64,000 nt of DNA from CAZOOR01 sp964581505 (GCA_964581505.1 CAZOOR010000002.1:1-64000), one strand, 5' to 3'. Positions 8,071 to 16,865 are shown, numbered from the stretch's first letter. Notes: a model not told the origin generated them from the sequence alone. Made by a program: numbers and translations.

Positions 8071-9714
8071 ATGAACTTGGATTTTTTGATTAAATTATTT
8101 ATAAATGCTCTCAATAATATCAATGTGAACGATGGATTTAAACTCTTTTTTGAAGAGCCGAAAAATCCCGAACACGGCGATTTATCCACAAATATTGCTA
8201 TGCAATTGGCAAAGCAACTAAAGCAGCCGCCACGCAAAATTGCAGAAGCAATCATTGAACATTTGGACTACGACCGTTCGATTATTGATGATATTAACAT
8301 TGCCGGTGCTGGATTTATTAATATCAAGTTCAACGAAAAGTATTATCAGGATTTGTTTGTGCAAATAGCCGACAAAGCTGATGACTTCGGCAAGAATACA
8401 ATCGGCAAAGGTAAAACCGTAAACATCGAATATGTCAGCGCAAATCCTACCGGTTTATTGCACCTCGGACACGGCAGAAATGCCTGCATAGGTGATACTG
8501 TTGCAAATCTATACGAATGGAATGGCTGGAAGGTATCACGTGAGTACTATTTCAATAATGCCGGCAACCAGATGAACATTCTCGGCAAATCCGTTTATGC
8601 TCGATATATGCAAAAAATCAAAGACGAGAATTACCCATTCCCCGAAGACGGCTATCACGGAGAATATGTAAAAGAAATTGCCGCTGAAATAATTGAAAAA
8701 TACACAGATAAACTAATAAACGGGGCTGATGAAGATTTATCATTATGCCGCAAAGACGCCGAAAAATGGTGCTTTGCCCGTATTTCGCAAACAATGCAAT
8801 CGCTAAATGTTAAGCACGATGTATATTTCAACGAAAGCACTCTTTACGAAAAAGGAAAAATCGAGGAAGTAATTAACGAACTCAAAGCCAAAGATTTGGC
8901 TTATGAAAAAGACGGAGCGCTATGGCTTGCTCTTTCAAAACTCGGAATGGAAGATGACCGCGTAATTGTCAAATCCACAGGTGAGCCGACCTATCGTCTC
9001 CCGGACATTGCCTATCACATTGATAAATTCAAACGCGGCTATGATTTGATGCTTGATGTTTTCGGTGCAGACCATATTGCAACATATCCCGATGTTCTTG
9101 CCGCTCTGAAAGCACTCGGTTATGATGCTGAAAAAGTCAAGGTGCTGATTTATCAATTCGTAACCCTTTCGGAAAACGGCAAACAAATAAAAATGTCTAA
9201 ACGCACAGGCAAAAGTTATACACTTGACGAACTGATAGAAGAAGTCGGCGCCGATGTGGTGCGATTCTTCTTCATTATGCGAAGTGTTTCCACTCATTTG
9301 GATTTCGATTTGGCATTGGCACGCGAGCAAAGCGACAAAAATCCCGTTTTCTATCTGCAATACGCTCACGCAAGAATTTGCTCTGTTTTGGACAAAGCAA
9401 AAGAACGCGGCGTTACAATAGAAGACACATTCGACTCTGCCCTACTGCGTGAAAAACAGGAAATCAAGCTCATAAAGACGCTTTCCAAATTCCCCGATGT
9501 TGTCCGAACAGCAGGTGAAAAATCCGAACCGCAAATTCTTGCAGATTACCTGCGAGATTTAGCGGCTGATTTTCATATTTTCTATCACGATTGCCGCATT
9601 ATCGGCAGCGAAGAGAATTTGCAGAATGCCCGCTTGCATTTAATTATGATGACACGCACGGCTATGCGTAACGGACTTGCTATTTTGGGTATTTCCGCAC
9701 CAGAAAGAATGTAA
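8071..9714 (+). CDS. argS: Arginyl-tRNA synthetase
   Basis: This cytoplasmic class I synthetase charges tRNA-Arg. The 547 residues carry the N-terminal Add-1 domain (about 1-95), the HIGH-type signature HLGHGRN in the motif SANPTGLLHLGHGRN near residue 130, the KMSKR loop near 372 and a C-terminal DALR anticodon-binding domain. The length is typical of the family. It starts 3 nt after icmF and ends with its TAA touching the ATG of the next gene, so icmF, argS and the small HhH gene look co-transcribed. That pairing of an essential gene with a catabolic mutase is unexpected but need not be functional. Confidence 0.97.
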   Translation: MNLDFLIKLFINALNNINVNDGFKLFFEEPKNPEHGDLSTNIAMQLAKQLKQPPRKIAEAIIEHLDYDRSIIDDINIAGAGFINIKFNEKYYQDLFVQIADKADDFGKNTIGKGKTVNIEYVSANPTGLLHLGHGRNACIGDTVANLYEWNGWKVSREYYFNNAGNQMNILGKSVYARYMQKIKDENYPFPEDGYHGEYVKEIAAEIIEKYTDKLINGADEDLSLCRKDAEKWCFARISQTMQSLNVKHDVYFNESTLYEKGKIEEVINELKAKDLAYEKDGALWLALSKLGMEDDRVIVKSTGEPTYRLPDIAYHIDKFKRGYDLMLDVFGADHIATYPDVLAALKALGYDAEKVKVLIYQFVTLSENGKQIKMSKRTGKSYTLDELIEEVGADVVRFFFIMRSVSTHLDFDLALAREQSDKNPVFYLQYAHARICSVLDKAKERGVTIEDTFDSALLREKQEIKLIKTLSKFPDVVRTAGEKSEPQILADYLRDLAADFHIFYHDCRIIGSEENLQNARLHLIMMTRTAMRNGLAILGISAPERM

Positions 9715-9987
9715 ATGATTGCAAAAATTGAGGCAATAAAGAAGTTGAAAGCAATTCCCGGTGTTGGGAAATCCATTGCCGATGATTTATATTCGCTCGG
9801 TTATAATTCTCCCGAAGAATTAAGAGAGGAATCACCGGAGCAAATGTATGAGCGCCTTTGCGAAATCACAGAGACCAAACAAGACAAATGTTTGCTTTAT
9901 GTTTTCCGCTGTGCCGTTTACTATGCAAGCGAACCAAACCCCGCCCCCGACCTTCTAAAATGGTGGAATTGGAAAGACAGGAAGTAA
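9715..9987 (+). CDS. Small helix-hairpin-helix protein (Cdd1 / pathogenicity-locus family)
   Basis: This 90-residue protein matches the Cdd1-type 'pathogenicity locus' family in outline. It has one helix-hairpin-helix unit (LKAIPGVGKSIADDLYSLGY, residues about 11-30), a second helical half (SPEQMYERLCEITETKQDKC) and the family's C-terminal aromatic tail (PDLLKWWNWKD). HhH units usually contact DNA backbone without sequence specificity; the family's role is not established. The ATG directly abuts the argS stop codon, indicating translational coupling. Two Cys (about 56 and 66) and a third in the tail region are not arranged as an obvious metal site. Confidence 0.8.
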   Translation: MIAKIEAIKKLKAIPGVGKSIADDLYSLGYNSPEELREESPEQMYERLCEITETKQDKCLLYVFRCAVYYASEPNPAPDLLKWWNWKDRK

Positions 9988-10066
9988 ATTTTATACCTTA
10001 AACAATCGCTTTTCAGCGTTTTAACATTCAATAAAAATAAATTGTGGAAATATTAGTAAATTTTGT

Positions 10067-10074
10067 TACATTTG
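10067..10074 (+). promoter_or_regulatory. Bacteroidota-type -7 element before MNT/HepT
   Basis: TACATTTG fits the TAnnTTTG -7 consensus of Bacteroidota sigma factor, with a TTG at 10042-10044 22 nt upstream. The element ends only 4 nt before the ATG at 10079, so transcription would begin at or just after the start codon (leaderless or nearly so) if it is real. Confidence 0.35.
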
Positions 10075-10078
10075 CAAT

Positions 10079-10378
10079 ATGAATCCGATTGAAAGAAATA
10101 TTGACAAATTGATTGAACTTTGTAAAAAATACAAGGTTACCAAATTATATGTTTTTGGTTCGGTAAGCAATGGGAATTTTACAAGCGAAAGTGATATAGA
10201 TTTGCTGGTACGCTTTGATGAAATTGAATTGCGTAATTATGCCGACAATTATTTTGATTTCAAATTTTCATTAGAAGATTTATTTAAGCGAAAAATTGAT
10301 TTACTTGAAGAGAAGGCAATTAAAAATCCGTTTTTTAAAGAATCTGTCAATAATTCAAGAGTTTTAATTTATGGATAA
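10079..10378 (+). CDS. MNT-type nucleotidyltransferase (MntA-like antitoxin)
   Basis: This 99-residue minimal nucleotidyltransferase has the signature GS-x9-SDIDLLV (VFGSVSNGNFTSESDIDLL, residues about 24-42), including both metal-binding aspartates. In characterised MntA/HepT pairs the MNT protein AMPylates the HepT RNase toxin and neutralises it. The gene overlaps the downstream hepT-like frame by 8 nt, as is usual for the pair. The frame is intact and the catalytic residues are present, although the partner has a premature stop. Its target today is therefore uncertain; a paralogous toxin elsewhere could be served. Confidence 0.88.
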   Translation: MNPIERNIDKLIELCKKYKVTKLYVFGSVSNGNFTSESDIDLLVRFDEIELRNYADNYFDFKFSLEDLFKRKIDLLEEKAIKNPFFKESVNNSRVLIYG

Positions 10379-10709
10379 TGAAATAAAAAGTTTGTTATTT
10401 GATATTCTTTCGGCAATCAACGAAATCGATAGTTTTTTTAATGAAGGAGAGAGAATCTTTAACGATTATATTAAAGATATTAAAACAAAACGAGCAGTCG
10501 AGAGAAATCTCGAAATAATCGGTGAAGCTATGAAACGGATTTTAGAAAAAGATAGTGAACTAAAACTAACAAATGCATGAAAAATTGTTGACACTCGAAA
10601 CAGAATTATTCACGGATACGACACGGTTTCCGATGAGGTCATTTGGGGTATTGTAATAAATCATTTACCAAAACTAAAAAAAGAAGTTGATAATTTATTA
10701 AACAAATAG
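10371..10709 (+). pseudogene. HepT-like toxin interrupted by an in-frame TGA
   Basis: The frame encodes a HEPN/HepT-like protein that stops at TGA 10578-10580 after 69 residues, yet continues open for another 42 codons to TAG 10707-10709. The downstream part encodes the HEPN active-site segment (KIVDTRNRIIHGYD, the R-x4-H motif) and the usual C-terminal helix. The TGA sits where relatives have NARK, so a single C-to-T change of CGA to TGA explains it. The truncated product lacks the RNase motif and should be inactive unless the stop is read through. Neighbouring genes use TGA as a normal stop, so a changed genetic code is not the reason. Confidence 0.85.
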
Positions 10710-10877
10710 TAACAATATTCTTATTGTTCAAGATATGTAGAACCTGTTTTGCTCACGCCACTACCTGCTCAAATAGTTATTTATTTTTTCATAAACAAAT
10801 TGAAACAACAAATAAAAATGTTCGTATGAATAATTGTTACTATGTTCAAATTTGTTGTATTATGAAGGATATTTGTT

Positions 10878-11408
10878 ATGAAAAAAACTCTGATTGTAAT
10901 TACGTTTTTCTTACTATTCTCACACCTGTCTTATTCGCAAGAAAAGAATGATTCTACCACAATAATTGATAGCAGTTTATCCGCACAGGTTTCTGCAGGT
11001 TATTATTTCGGTGATAATAATACTAATCTATATGGTTTGGGTTTTAACTTTTTAATACCTATTAATCATAACAACGGATTATTCTCTTTCTCTGCTATAT
11101 TTGAAATCAATGGTTATGCCGGCAAATATTTAGATGAGAAAGCTTGGGGTTTAAATTTGTTACCCGGTATCTCGTGGCAAATAAATAGTGAAAATATTAA
11201 TCTATTTGTACATACTGATTTACTAATAGGACTTGGTACACTAAAGCTAGATTCGCAAAATGATAATTACCAAGGTATTAGTGCAATTGGACGAATTGGC
11301 TTAGGTTATAAGAATTTTTCCATTGATTATGGTTCTACATTATTCTTCAGTAAACAATTGATTTTTGATAAGCCAATACATTCAATAATATTTCGATATA
11401 GATTTTAA
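10878..11408 (+). CDS. Small secreted outer-membrane beta-barrel-like protein
   Basis: This 176-residue protein has a classic Sec signal peptide (MKKTLIVITFFLLFSHLSYS, cleavage near 20). It then shows alternating aromatic/hydrophobic strands with glycine turns and a last strand ending in aromatic Phe (SIIFRYRF), as expected of a small 8-strand outer-membrane barrel. I recognise no specific family. AAGGA 8 nt before the ATG supports the start. It follows the MNT/HepT pair by 168 bp and precedes degenerate repeat DNA, which suggests an accessory, fast-changing spot. Confidence 0.6.
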   Translation: MKKTLIVITFFLLFSHLSYSQEKNDSTTIIDSSLSAQVSAGYYFGDNNTNLYGLGFNFLIPINHNNGLFSFSAIFEINGYAGKYLDEKAWGLNLLPGISWQINSENINLFVHTDLLIGLGTLKLDSQNDNYQGISAIGRIGLGYKNFSIDYGSTLFFSKQLIFDKPIHSIIFRYRF

Positions 11409-11843
11409 TAGAATGATTCAAATTGTGGTTTACGATTTATTAAATATGGTGAATTCAGAATTCTTGAAAGAATATTATTAAGTACCATTCTATTCTTTTA
11501 TGAACTGACTATTAAATTACCTAAATAGTAATGAAGTGCATCGTCAAGATGTTCGGTTGTTTGTTAAGAGAGATGATGCACCAATGACAGACACACATCG
11601 CCATCCTCTTGCAGATGGGAACTGAAAAGAAATACAGCTGACCCCTCACCAAAATCCTCTTCCAATGGACGAGGGCGGGAACAGCCAAAATATTCAGCAC
11701 CATAACCTAAAGGATACGATTAGAAAAAGCTGAACACTCTGGCAGAGTGCGTCTGTATGTCTCTCATTAACCCACCCCCAAACCCCCTCCCGAGAGGGGG
11801 CTTACAAGACAAAACCGCACTCTGCAATATGCCTTAGTTCTTT
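11409..11843. repeat. Gene-free stretch with degenerate hairpin repeats
   Basis: No credible gene is present. A 9-bp inverted repeat AATAGAATG (11407-11415) / CATTCTATT (11486-11494) brackets the 3' flank of the preceding gene. Further hairpins are CACTCTG-G-CAGAGTG at 11735-11749 and CCCCCTC-CCGA-GAGGGGG at 11783-11800. Positions 11644-11690 are a diverged copy of the block at 115-160 (shared CGAGGGCG-GAACAGCC core), and ACAAAACCGCA at about 11809 also recurs at 164-173. It looks like decayed dispersed repeats. Confidence 0.5.
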
Positions 11844-11883
11844 AAAAAAAAGAGGCTGTCATTTTTTAGACAGCCTCTTTTTA
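11844..11883 (-). terminator. Terminator of nuoG-nuoH-nuoI
   Basis: AGAGGCTGTC (11851-11860) pairs with GACAGCCTCT (11869-11878), flanked by A-runs and T-runs on both sides, so it can work in both directions. On the minus strand it lies 20 nt after the nuoI stop. Nearly the same stem occurs at 36548-36574. Confidence 0.8.
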
Positions 11884-11903
11884 AATTAAAATTGTGTTTA
11901 GAA

Positions 11904-12401
11904 TTATTTATATTGGCGTAAATATTCCAATCGAGCCTGTAATTGAGCAATTGGAATTTCGAGTTTATCCTTACCAAGAATTGCTTCCTCTTGAGTCTGA
12001 AATACTAAGTCGTAGTCTTTGCTCATAACGATAGCCTCTTCGGGACAAGCTTCTTCGCAGAAGCCGCAATAAATACAACGTAACATATTGATTTCAAATT
12101 TTTCGGGGTAGCGTTCCTTTTCGCGTTCGGTTTCAGCCGCTTGCACTTCGATAGCAAGAGCAGGACAAACACGGGCGCAAAGACCACAGGCAACACATCT
12201 TTCACCGGTCTCTTCCTGCACTAAAACCGGTCTTCCGCGATAAGAGCCATTAGGTTCAAATCTTTCTTCGGGATACTGTCGGGTAAATTTAGGTTTAAAA
12301 AGTTCCCTAAAAGTCAGCCCCATACCGCGAGCAATTTCAGGAAGATATAATCTTTCCCAAAATGTCATTCTTTGAGCTTCTGTATTTTCTTTTCTATTCA
12401 T
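11904..12401 (-). CDS. nuoI: NADH-quinone oxidoreductase subunit I
   Basis: NuoI carries two [4Fe-4S] clusters (N6a/N6b) passing electrons from the peripheral arm of complex I toward quinone. Both ferredoxin motifs are visible in the 165 residues: [12 protein letters not shown] near 74-85 and [12 protein letters not shown] near 112-123. The N-terminus ([19 protein letters not shown]) is the amphipathic segment that docks to the membrane arm. It is the third gene of a minus-strand nuoG-nuoH-nuoI run, 29 nt after nuoH, and a strong terminator follows. nuoJ and later subunits are therefore not in this transcript, unlike the usual long nuo operon. Confidence 0.96.
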   Translation of the reverse strand: MNRKENTEAQRMTFWERLYLPEIARGMGLTFRELFKPKFTRQYPEERFEPNGSYRGRPVLVQEETGERCVACGLCARVCPALAIEVQAAETEREKERYPEKFEINMLRCIYCGFCEEACPEEAIVMSKDYDLVFQTQEEAILGKDKLEIPIAQLQARLEYLRQYK

Positions 12402-12430
12402 AGATTATTATCGCAATTGTTCCAAAATAA

Positions 12431-13477
12431 TTAGTCAAATAACAAGAGGAAAATTCCTGTCAAAACAACATTCAAAATCGCCAAAGGCAAAAGCACTTTC
12501 CAACCGAGATTCATTAATTTGTCGTAACGGAAACGGGGAACTGTCCATCTGACCCAAACAAAGAAGAATAATAGTGCAAGTACCTTGAACATAAAGACTG
12601 CAAATTGCAAGAGAACAACAAAGATAGTACCGGACTCCAACCCAAGCGTAGTTTCGGAAATAGGTAAATGCCAGCCACCGAAATAAAGTAAAGTCATAAT
12701 GACCGAAGCGGCACCCATATTGGCATATTCCGCAAGGAAGAACATACCGAATTTCATACCGGAATATTCTGTATTGTAACCGCCAATAAGTTCCGGTTCT
12801 GCTTCCGGCAAATCAAAGGGTGTACGGTTAGTCTCAGCAAATGAAGAGACGATAAAGACTAGAAAACCGAGCGGTTGGAAGAAAATATTCCAGTGCCAAT
12901 TAGCTTGTCCCAATACAATATCATAAATTGAGAAAGTACCTGTAACCATAATTAAAGCAACAATAGCCAAACCCATAGAGAGTTCATAAGAAATCATCTG
13001 TGCAGAGGAGCGAAGCGCCCCAAGCAGGGAATATTTATTATTGGACGACCAGCCGCCGAGAGTTATTCCGTAAACAGCGACAGATGTCATAGCCAAAACA
13101 TACAGAACTGCAATGTTTATATCCGGCGCAAGTCCCATACGTATTATTCTACCGTTGATGTGTAAATCACCGGCAACAGGAACAACAGCAAACACGGATA
13201 TAGCAATACCCAAAGTAATAATCGGAGCTAATCGATGAATTTGCTTGTTTGCGGCATCAGGAATTAAATCTTCCTTGAAAAAGAGTTTGAAAACATCTGC
13301 AAAGGGTTGAAGTAATCCGAAAGGTCCTACCCTATTTGGACCAATACGCATCTGCACCCAAGCGGAAACTTTCCTTTCGAGCCAAACGCCGAAAGCACCG
13401 AAAACAACGAGAACCATTGTGAAAATGGCAAGTGCTTTAATCAGCGATTCAATCAATATCCAAAAAACTTCATTCAT
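12431..13477 (-). CDS. nuoH: NADH-quinone oxidoreductase subunit H
   Basis: NuoH is the membrane subunit that forms the quinone chamber entrance of complex I. The 348 residues have about eight hydrophobic segments, and the conserved loops GPNRVGPFGLLQPFADVFKL (near 44-63) and ETNRTPFDLPEAEPELIGG (near 215-233) are present, including the acidic cluster that couples quinone reduction to proton movement. It lies between nuoG (50 nt upstream) and nuoI. No Shine-Dalgarno sequence is obvious before the ATG, as often in this phylum. Confidence 0.97.
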   Translation of the reverse strand: MNEVFWILIESLIKALAIFTMVLVVFGAFGVWLERKVSAWVQMRIGPNRVGPFGLLQPFADVFKLFFKEDLIPDAANKQIHRLAPIITLGIAISVFAVVPVAGDLHINGRIIRMGLAPDINIAVLYVLAMTSVAVYGITLGGWSSNNKYSLLGALRSSAQMISYELSMGLAIVALIMVTGTFSIYDIVLGQANWHWNIFFQPLGFLVFIVSSFAETNRTPFDLPEAEPELIGGYNTEYSGMKFGMFFLAEYANMGAASVIMTLLYFGGWHLPISETTLGLESGTIFVVLLQFAVFMFKVLALLFFFVWVRWTVPRFRYDKLMNLGWKVLLPLAILNVVLTGIFLLLFD

Positions 13478-13527
13478 AAATAAACTATATATTGTTAATT
13501 TTTTTTATTCTTAATAATTTCAAAATA

Positions 13528-15300
13528 TTAATTAGGTTTCAATTTGTGGGACTTATATTCAGGAATTTTCGGGTCGGGCGTAGCCGCCTTACCGAGAGTC
13601 AAACCTTGATATTCGTCCAAAAGTGCATAGGAGAAACCTTTTAATGCTTCAAATTTTCCTGTAATCTCTTTGAAAACATCTTCGCTGGATTTGAATTGCC
13701 AAGAAGCTTTCATTTTATTTGCAATCTGCTGAATAATCTTCCAATCGGGTTTCGTATTCCTTACTTCGTTTTGGTGCCATCTGTCATTATGATGACCAAA
13801 TTGAGCAAGGCGTCCCATCTTAAGTCCCATTAAACGTTGATTCTCATTAGTAATGAGAACAGGCTCAAAATGTTGAACACGTCCGTCAATGTTAATCCAC
13901 GTACCTTCACTTTCGACAAAAGCAGAAGCGGCAAAAACAATATCGGCTTTTTCAGTTAGTTCCGAATGATTATTTGCATGGACAATAAGCAGTTCGAGGC
14001 TATCGAATACAGATAATAATTCGGGATACTGTTCAAAGTCATCATCAAGAGAATAGACAGCCTTAATACTGCCGATATTTATCTTATCAGCGAGTTCATC
14101 AAGAGAAACAGCATATTTTGATGGCGAAATACCGAAGAGTTTTGCACCTGCGGCATTTGGTGTCCTATCATTAGTTTTTAGGAAATCATCTTTGAAAATA
14201 TCATCATTCCAAGATTGGAAATCCATATTATCTGTTTTCAGAACTTTTTTAGCAAATTGGGAAAGTAAGTAGCTATCTTCGTTTGTGGCATAAGCGGAAC
14301 CAATTACCATAATCTCGCTTCCCTTGTATTGAGAAAGACGAGAAGCGGCTTCTTTAAGGGCTTCGTCCCATTTAACAGATTCCTGCTTACCGTTTTTCTT
14401 TATGATAGGTTCATTTACTCTGTTTAGATTATACTTTTCGTATTGAGTTAGCCGTCCGTAATCGCACATCGAGAATTTATTTACATAAGGATTTGCTTTA
14501 GGCTCGAAACGCAGAATTTCGTTACTTCTGGTTCCAATCTTAATATTGCAACCACGTGAACAGCCCGGACATATCGAATCATTAAAAGCCATATCCCAAA
14601 CTCTTGCTTTAAATCGGAAATCCTTGCTAGTCAAAGCGCCAACTGGACAAAGGTCAATAACGTTCATACTGTATGAATTATCAAATTGGGCGCCATCAGA
14701 AACCTTTATTGTAACACGGTCTCCCCTATTAACAAACGAAAGGACATCTTGTTTTGCAACTTCTTTTGCAAAACGGATACAACGCGAACAAGTGATACAT
14801 CGCTCTGCATCGTAAAGCACATTAGGTCCCCATGACTGTCTTTTTTCAGCACGATTTTTAATATCTGTAAATCTGCTTTCGCCACGTGAATTAGTAAAGG
14901 CATATTCTTGCAACTTGCATTGTCCTGCTTCATCACAAATAGGGCAATCCAATGGGTGATTGATAAGAATAAATTCCATTACAGCTTCTTGCGTATGCTT
15001 TACGTTTTCAGTTTTTGTTTTGACATGCATGCCGTCAGCAATTTGTGTTGCGCAGGCAATTTGCAATTTAGGGAAGAAATTGATTTTTGTTTTTCCGTCA
15101 GCATCTGTTTCGAAAGAGCCGTCCGGTAAACGTCTTGGCAAACCAACTTCAACAAGACACATACGACAATTACCGGAAACGCTTAATTCCGGATGCCAAC
15201 AAAAATGCGGAATATCGACACCATTCTCGTAAGCAACTTGAATAATTGTCTTGCCCGCTTTTGCTTCGTAGGTCTTCCCGTCTATAACTATATGAGGCAT
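13528..15300 (-). CDS. nuoG: NADH-quinone oxidoreductase subunit G (short form)
   Basis: NuoG carries most iron-sulfur clusters of the peripheral arm. Visible in order: a [2Fe-2S] ferredoxin fold (CWHPELSVSGNCRMC near 34-48, later CATQ), the His-ligated cluster HPLDCPICDEAGQC (near 114-127), the next cluster CITCSRC...LCPVGAL (near 165-223), and a molybdopterin-type CPGCSRGC motif (near 243). At 590 residues it is much shorter than the roughly 900 of E. coli, with a reduced C-terminal molybdopterin-like domain. AAAGGAG 9 nt before the ATG supports the start. It opens the nuoG-H-I run. Confidence 0.95.
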   Translation of the reverse strand: MPHIVIDGKTYEAKAGKTIIQVAYENGVDIPHFCWHPELSVSGNCRMCLVEVGLPRRLPDGSFETDADGKTKINFFPKLQIACATQIADGMHVKTKTENVKHTQEAVMEFILINHPLDCPICDEAGQCKLQEYAFTNSRGESRFTDIKNRAEKRQSWGPNVLYDAERCITCSRCIRFAKEVAKQDVLSFVNRGDRVTIKVSDGAQFDNSYSMNVIDLCPVGALTSKDFRFKARVWDMAFNDSICPGCSRGCNIKIGTRSNEILRFEPKANPYVNKFSMCDYGRLTQYEKYNLNRVNEPIIKKNGKQESVKWDEALKEAASRLSQYKGSEIMVIGSAYATNEDSYLLSQFAKKVLKTDNMDFQSWNDDIFKDDFLKTNDRTPNAAGAKLFGISPSKYAVSLDELADKINIGSIKAVYSLDDDFEQYPELLSVFDSLELLIVHANNHSELTEKADIVFAASAFVESEGTWINIDGRVQHFEPVLITNENQRLMGLKMGRLAQFGHHNDRWHQNEVRNTKPDWKIIQQIANKMKASWQFKSSEDVFKEITGKFEALKGFSYALLDEYQGLTLGKAATPDPKIPEYKSHKLKPN

Positions 15301-15349
15301 TAAGTATTTGCTCCTTTCTATTTCATCGCCGGTTATATCTTTTATTCAA

Positions 15350-15382
15350 TTAAAAGAATTGTTCTATTTATAATTCTTTTAA
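15350..15382 (-). promoter_or_regulatory. Inverted repeat in the nuoG leader
   Basis: A perfect 11-bp inverted repeat, TTAAAAGAATT (15350-15360) and AATTCTTTTAA (15372-15382), with an 11-nt spacer lies about 50-82 nt upstream of nuoG. It could be a dimeric regulator operator or a weak RNA hairpin. No regulator is identifiable from the sequence. Confidence 0.35.
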
Positions 15383-15448
15383 ATGTTCATAATAACTTTT
15401 CAAAATAAGAAATTTACCTGTTATTGACAAGACAGAATTATGATATTA

Positions 15449-15472
15449 TATTATTTATTTTAATAAATAATA
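15449..15472. repeat. AT-only palindrome after the HisA-like gene
   Basis: TATTATTTATT (15449-15459) and AATAAATAATA (15462-15472) form a perfect palindrome made only of A and T, about 30 nt past the stop of the minus-strand HisA-like gene. It may end that transcript weakly; it has no GC stem, so an ordinary intrinsic terminator is doubtful. Confidence 0.35.
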
Positions 15473-15501
15473 AAAAATTAAAAGTAAAATTGGAAATTGA
15501 G

Positions 15502-16266
15502 TCAATCGGCAGTGATTTTGTTTTTCGGAGCATCTAATCGAGCTTCTGCAATACGCCAAATTTTTTGGCAAGGAAAGTTGTAGCCATAGAATGATTCGGC
15601 AATGACCAAAGAATCCATATTGTATTCTGTAAGGATTTTAATTTGTTCCAATTCCGAATAGTTTATTGCATTATATTGATATGTCCATTTCGGGAAATAA
15701 TCTCTTAGTAGGGTTATAGTATTCTTATCAGGAATAATTTCAGAATCACTATCCAAAATAGAAAGCACTACTCGGGTAGCTCCGAGAGATTTAAGATATT
15801 CCAAATATTCGATTAATCCGTATTCCTGACTTGAATACTCAAAATAAACTTTACCTGATTTAATAGGCAGAAAAAATATTATTCTTCGGTCTGAATACTC
15901 TTTGATTAATTCTTTGACCTCTGCCGGTTTATTGGCGGCGTAATCAGCGAGAATAATCCTATGCACACCGTATTCAAGAAGTTTGCGGCAGTCTTCTTTA
16001 GTTTGACAATTGCTCAATGCTTGGAATGGCAAAAAGGTTGCTTCTGTCATCAAGCATATATTGTCAATATTATTATTTTCATAATCAATAAAAGAATCAA
16101 TATCTGTTACTTGTATTGATTTTACATTTTCAAGACGAAAGAGTTTGCACAAATCTTCCGGAATGTCGCTGAGTTTGCCGTAGAAGTCCTGCGTGCCATG
16201 TTCACCGTTTACTCTACATCTGCTTTTATGCTCCAATAATTCTATAGAAGGAATGACAAGATACAT
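15502..16266 (-). CDS. Degenerate HisA-like TIM-barrel protein
   Basis: The 254 residues can be laid along HisA (ProFAR isomerase, histidine pathway) from end to end: VIPSIELLEHKSRCRVNGEH matches the first strand and loop, and CRKLLEYGVHRIIL matches the SEEDVxxLLexGVxRVvv strand. Key sites are changed. The first catalytic Asp is Glu, the GGG phosphate loop reads ALSNCQT, the second catalytic Asp region reads FFLPIKSGK, and the C-terminal SGGI loop reads NAINYSE. It therefore probably lacks isomerase activity and may bind another ligand or partner. It starts 2 nt after the ruvA stop, so the two are co-transcribed. No other histidine genes are nearby. Confidence 0.65.
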   Translation of the reverse strand: MYLVIPSIELLEHKSRCRVNGEHGTQDFYGKLSDIPEDLCKLFRLENVKSIQVTDIDSFIDYENNNIDNICLMTEATFLPFQALSNCQTKEDCRKLLEYGVHRIILADYAANKPAEVKELIKEYSDRRIIFFLPIKSGKVYFEYSSQEYGLIEYLEYLKSLGATRVVLSILDSDSEIIPDKNTITLLRDYFPKWTYQYNAINYSELEQIKILTEYNMDSLVIAESFYGYNFPCQKIWRIAEARLDAPKNKITAD

Positions 16267-16268
16267 AT

Positions 16269-16865
16269 TTACTTTGACGAATTATTTAAAACCAAACGAA
16301 TAAGAGATTCAACCGAAAGAGATTCATTATTTGATTGAATCACTTTCTTAACTGCTTTTTCTGCCGATGCGTTCGAGAAGCCGAGTGCAATAAGAGCCAA
16401 TATGGCTTCCTGCTTAACAACATTTGAAATATTACCGGGAATATCAGTTTCGCCTACTTGCAATTTAGAGATTTTATCTTTTAGCTCAAGGATAATACGT
16501 TCGGCAGTTTTCTTGCCGATACCTTGCATTTTTTGTAAAGCAAGGCTATTACCTGCTAAAATATATTCCTGCAATTCGGCAACTGAAAGAGATGACAAAA
16601 CTGCAATTGCAGTTTTCGCACCTACCCCGCTAATTGAGATAAGTTGCTTGAACGCATCTCTTTCGCTTTCATCGTCAAAACCGTAAAGATTGAGAGAATC
16701 CTCTCTACTAATCAATAGTGTTTTCAATTCGACATCTTCACCCGGCTCCGGAAGTCGGGCATAAGTGGAAAGAGAAATATATGCAGAAAAACCAATACCA
16801 TTGCAATCAATAACTACTTCCGTAGCTGTTTTTGAGAGCAATTTCCCACGCAATCTGCTGAGCAT
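16269..16865 (-). CDS. ruvA: Holliday junction DNA helicase subunit RuvA
   Basis: RuvA tetramers grip Holliday junctions and load the RuvB motor. The 198 residues show the family's domain order: OB-fold (about 1-62, starting MLSRLRGKLL), tandem HhH motifs (LISISGVGAKTAIAVLSSL near 72-90 and LQKMQGIGKKTAERIILEL near 108-126) and a C-terminal RuvB-binding helical domain (about 150-198, QEAILALIALGFSNASAEKA). It is normal length and intact. It lies 29 nt after the T9SS protein gene upstream on the same strand and 2 nt before the HisA-like gene. Confidence 0.97.
   Translation of the reverse strand: MLSRLRGKLLSKTATEVVIDCNGIGFSAYISLSTYARLPEPGEDVELKTLLISREDSLNLYGFDDESERDAFKQLISISGVGAKTAIAVLSSLSVAELQEYILAGNSLALQKMQGIGKKTAERIILELKDKISKLQVGETDIPGNISNVVKQEAILALIALGFSNASAEKAVKKVIQSNNESLSVESLIRLVLNNSSK

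Noticed and set aside
10578..10580. TGA read as a sense codon (altered code) in HepT
   Set aside because: TGA ends several intact genes here, for example atpH and the atpZ-type gene, so it is a stop in this organism.
11521..11703. 60-codon minus-strand frame in the repeat region
   Set aside because: It overlaps degenerate repeat DNA and translates part of the CGAGGGCG block; no coding features.
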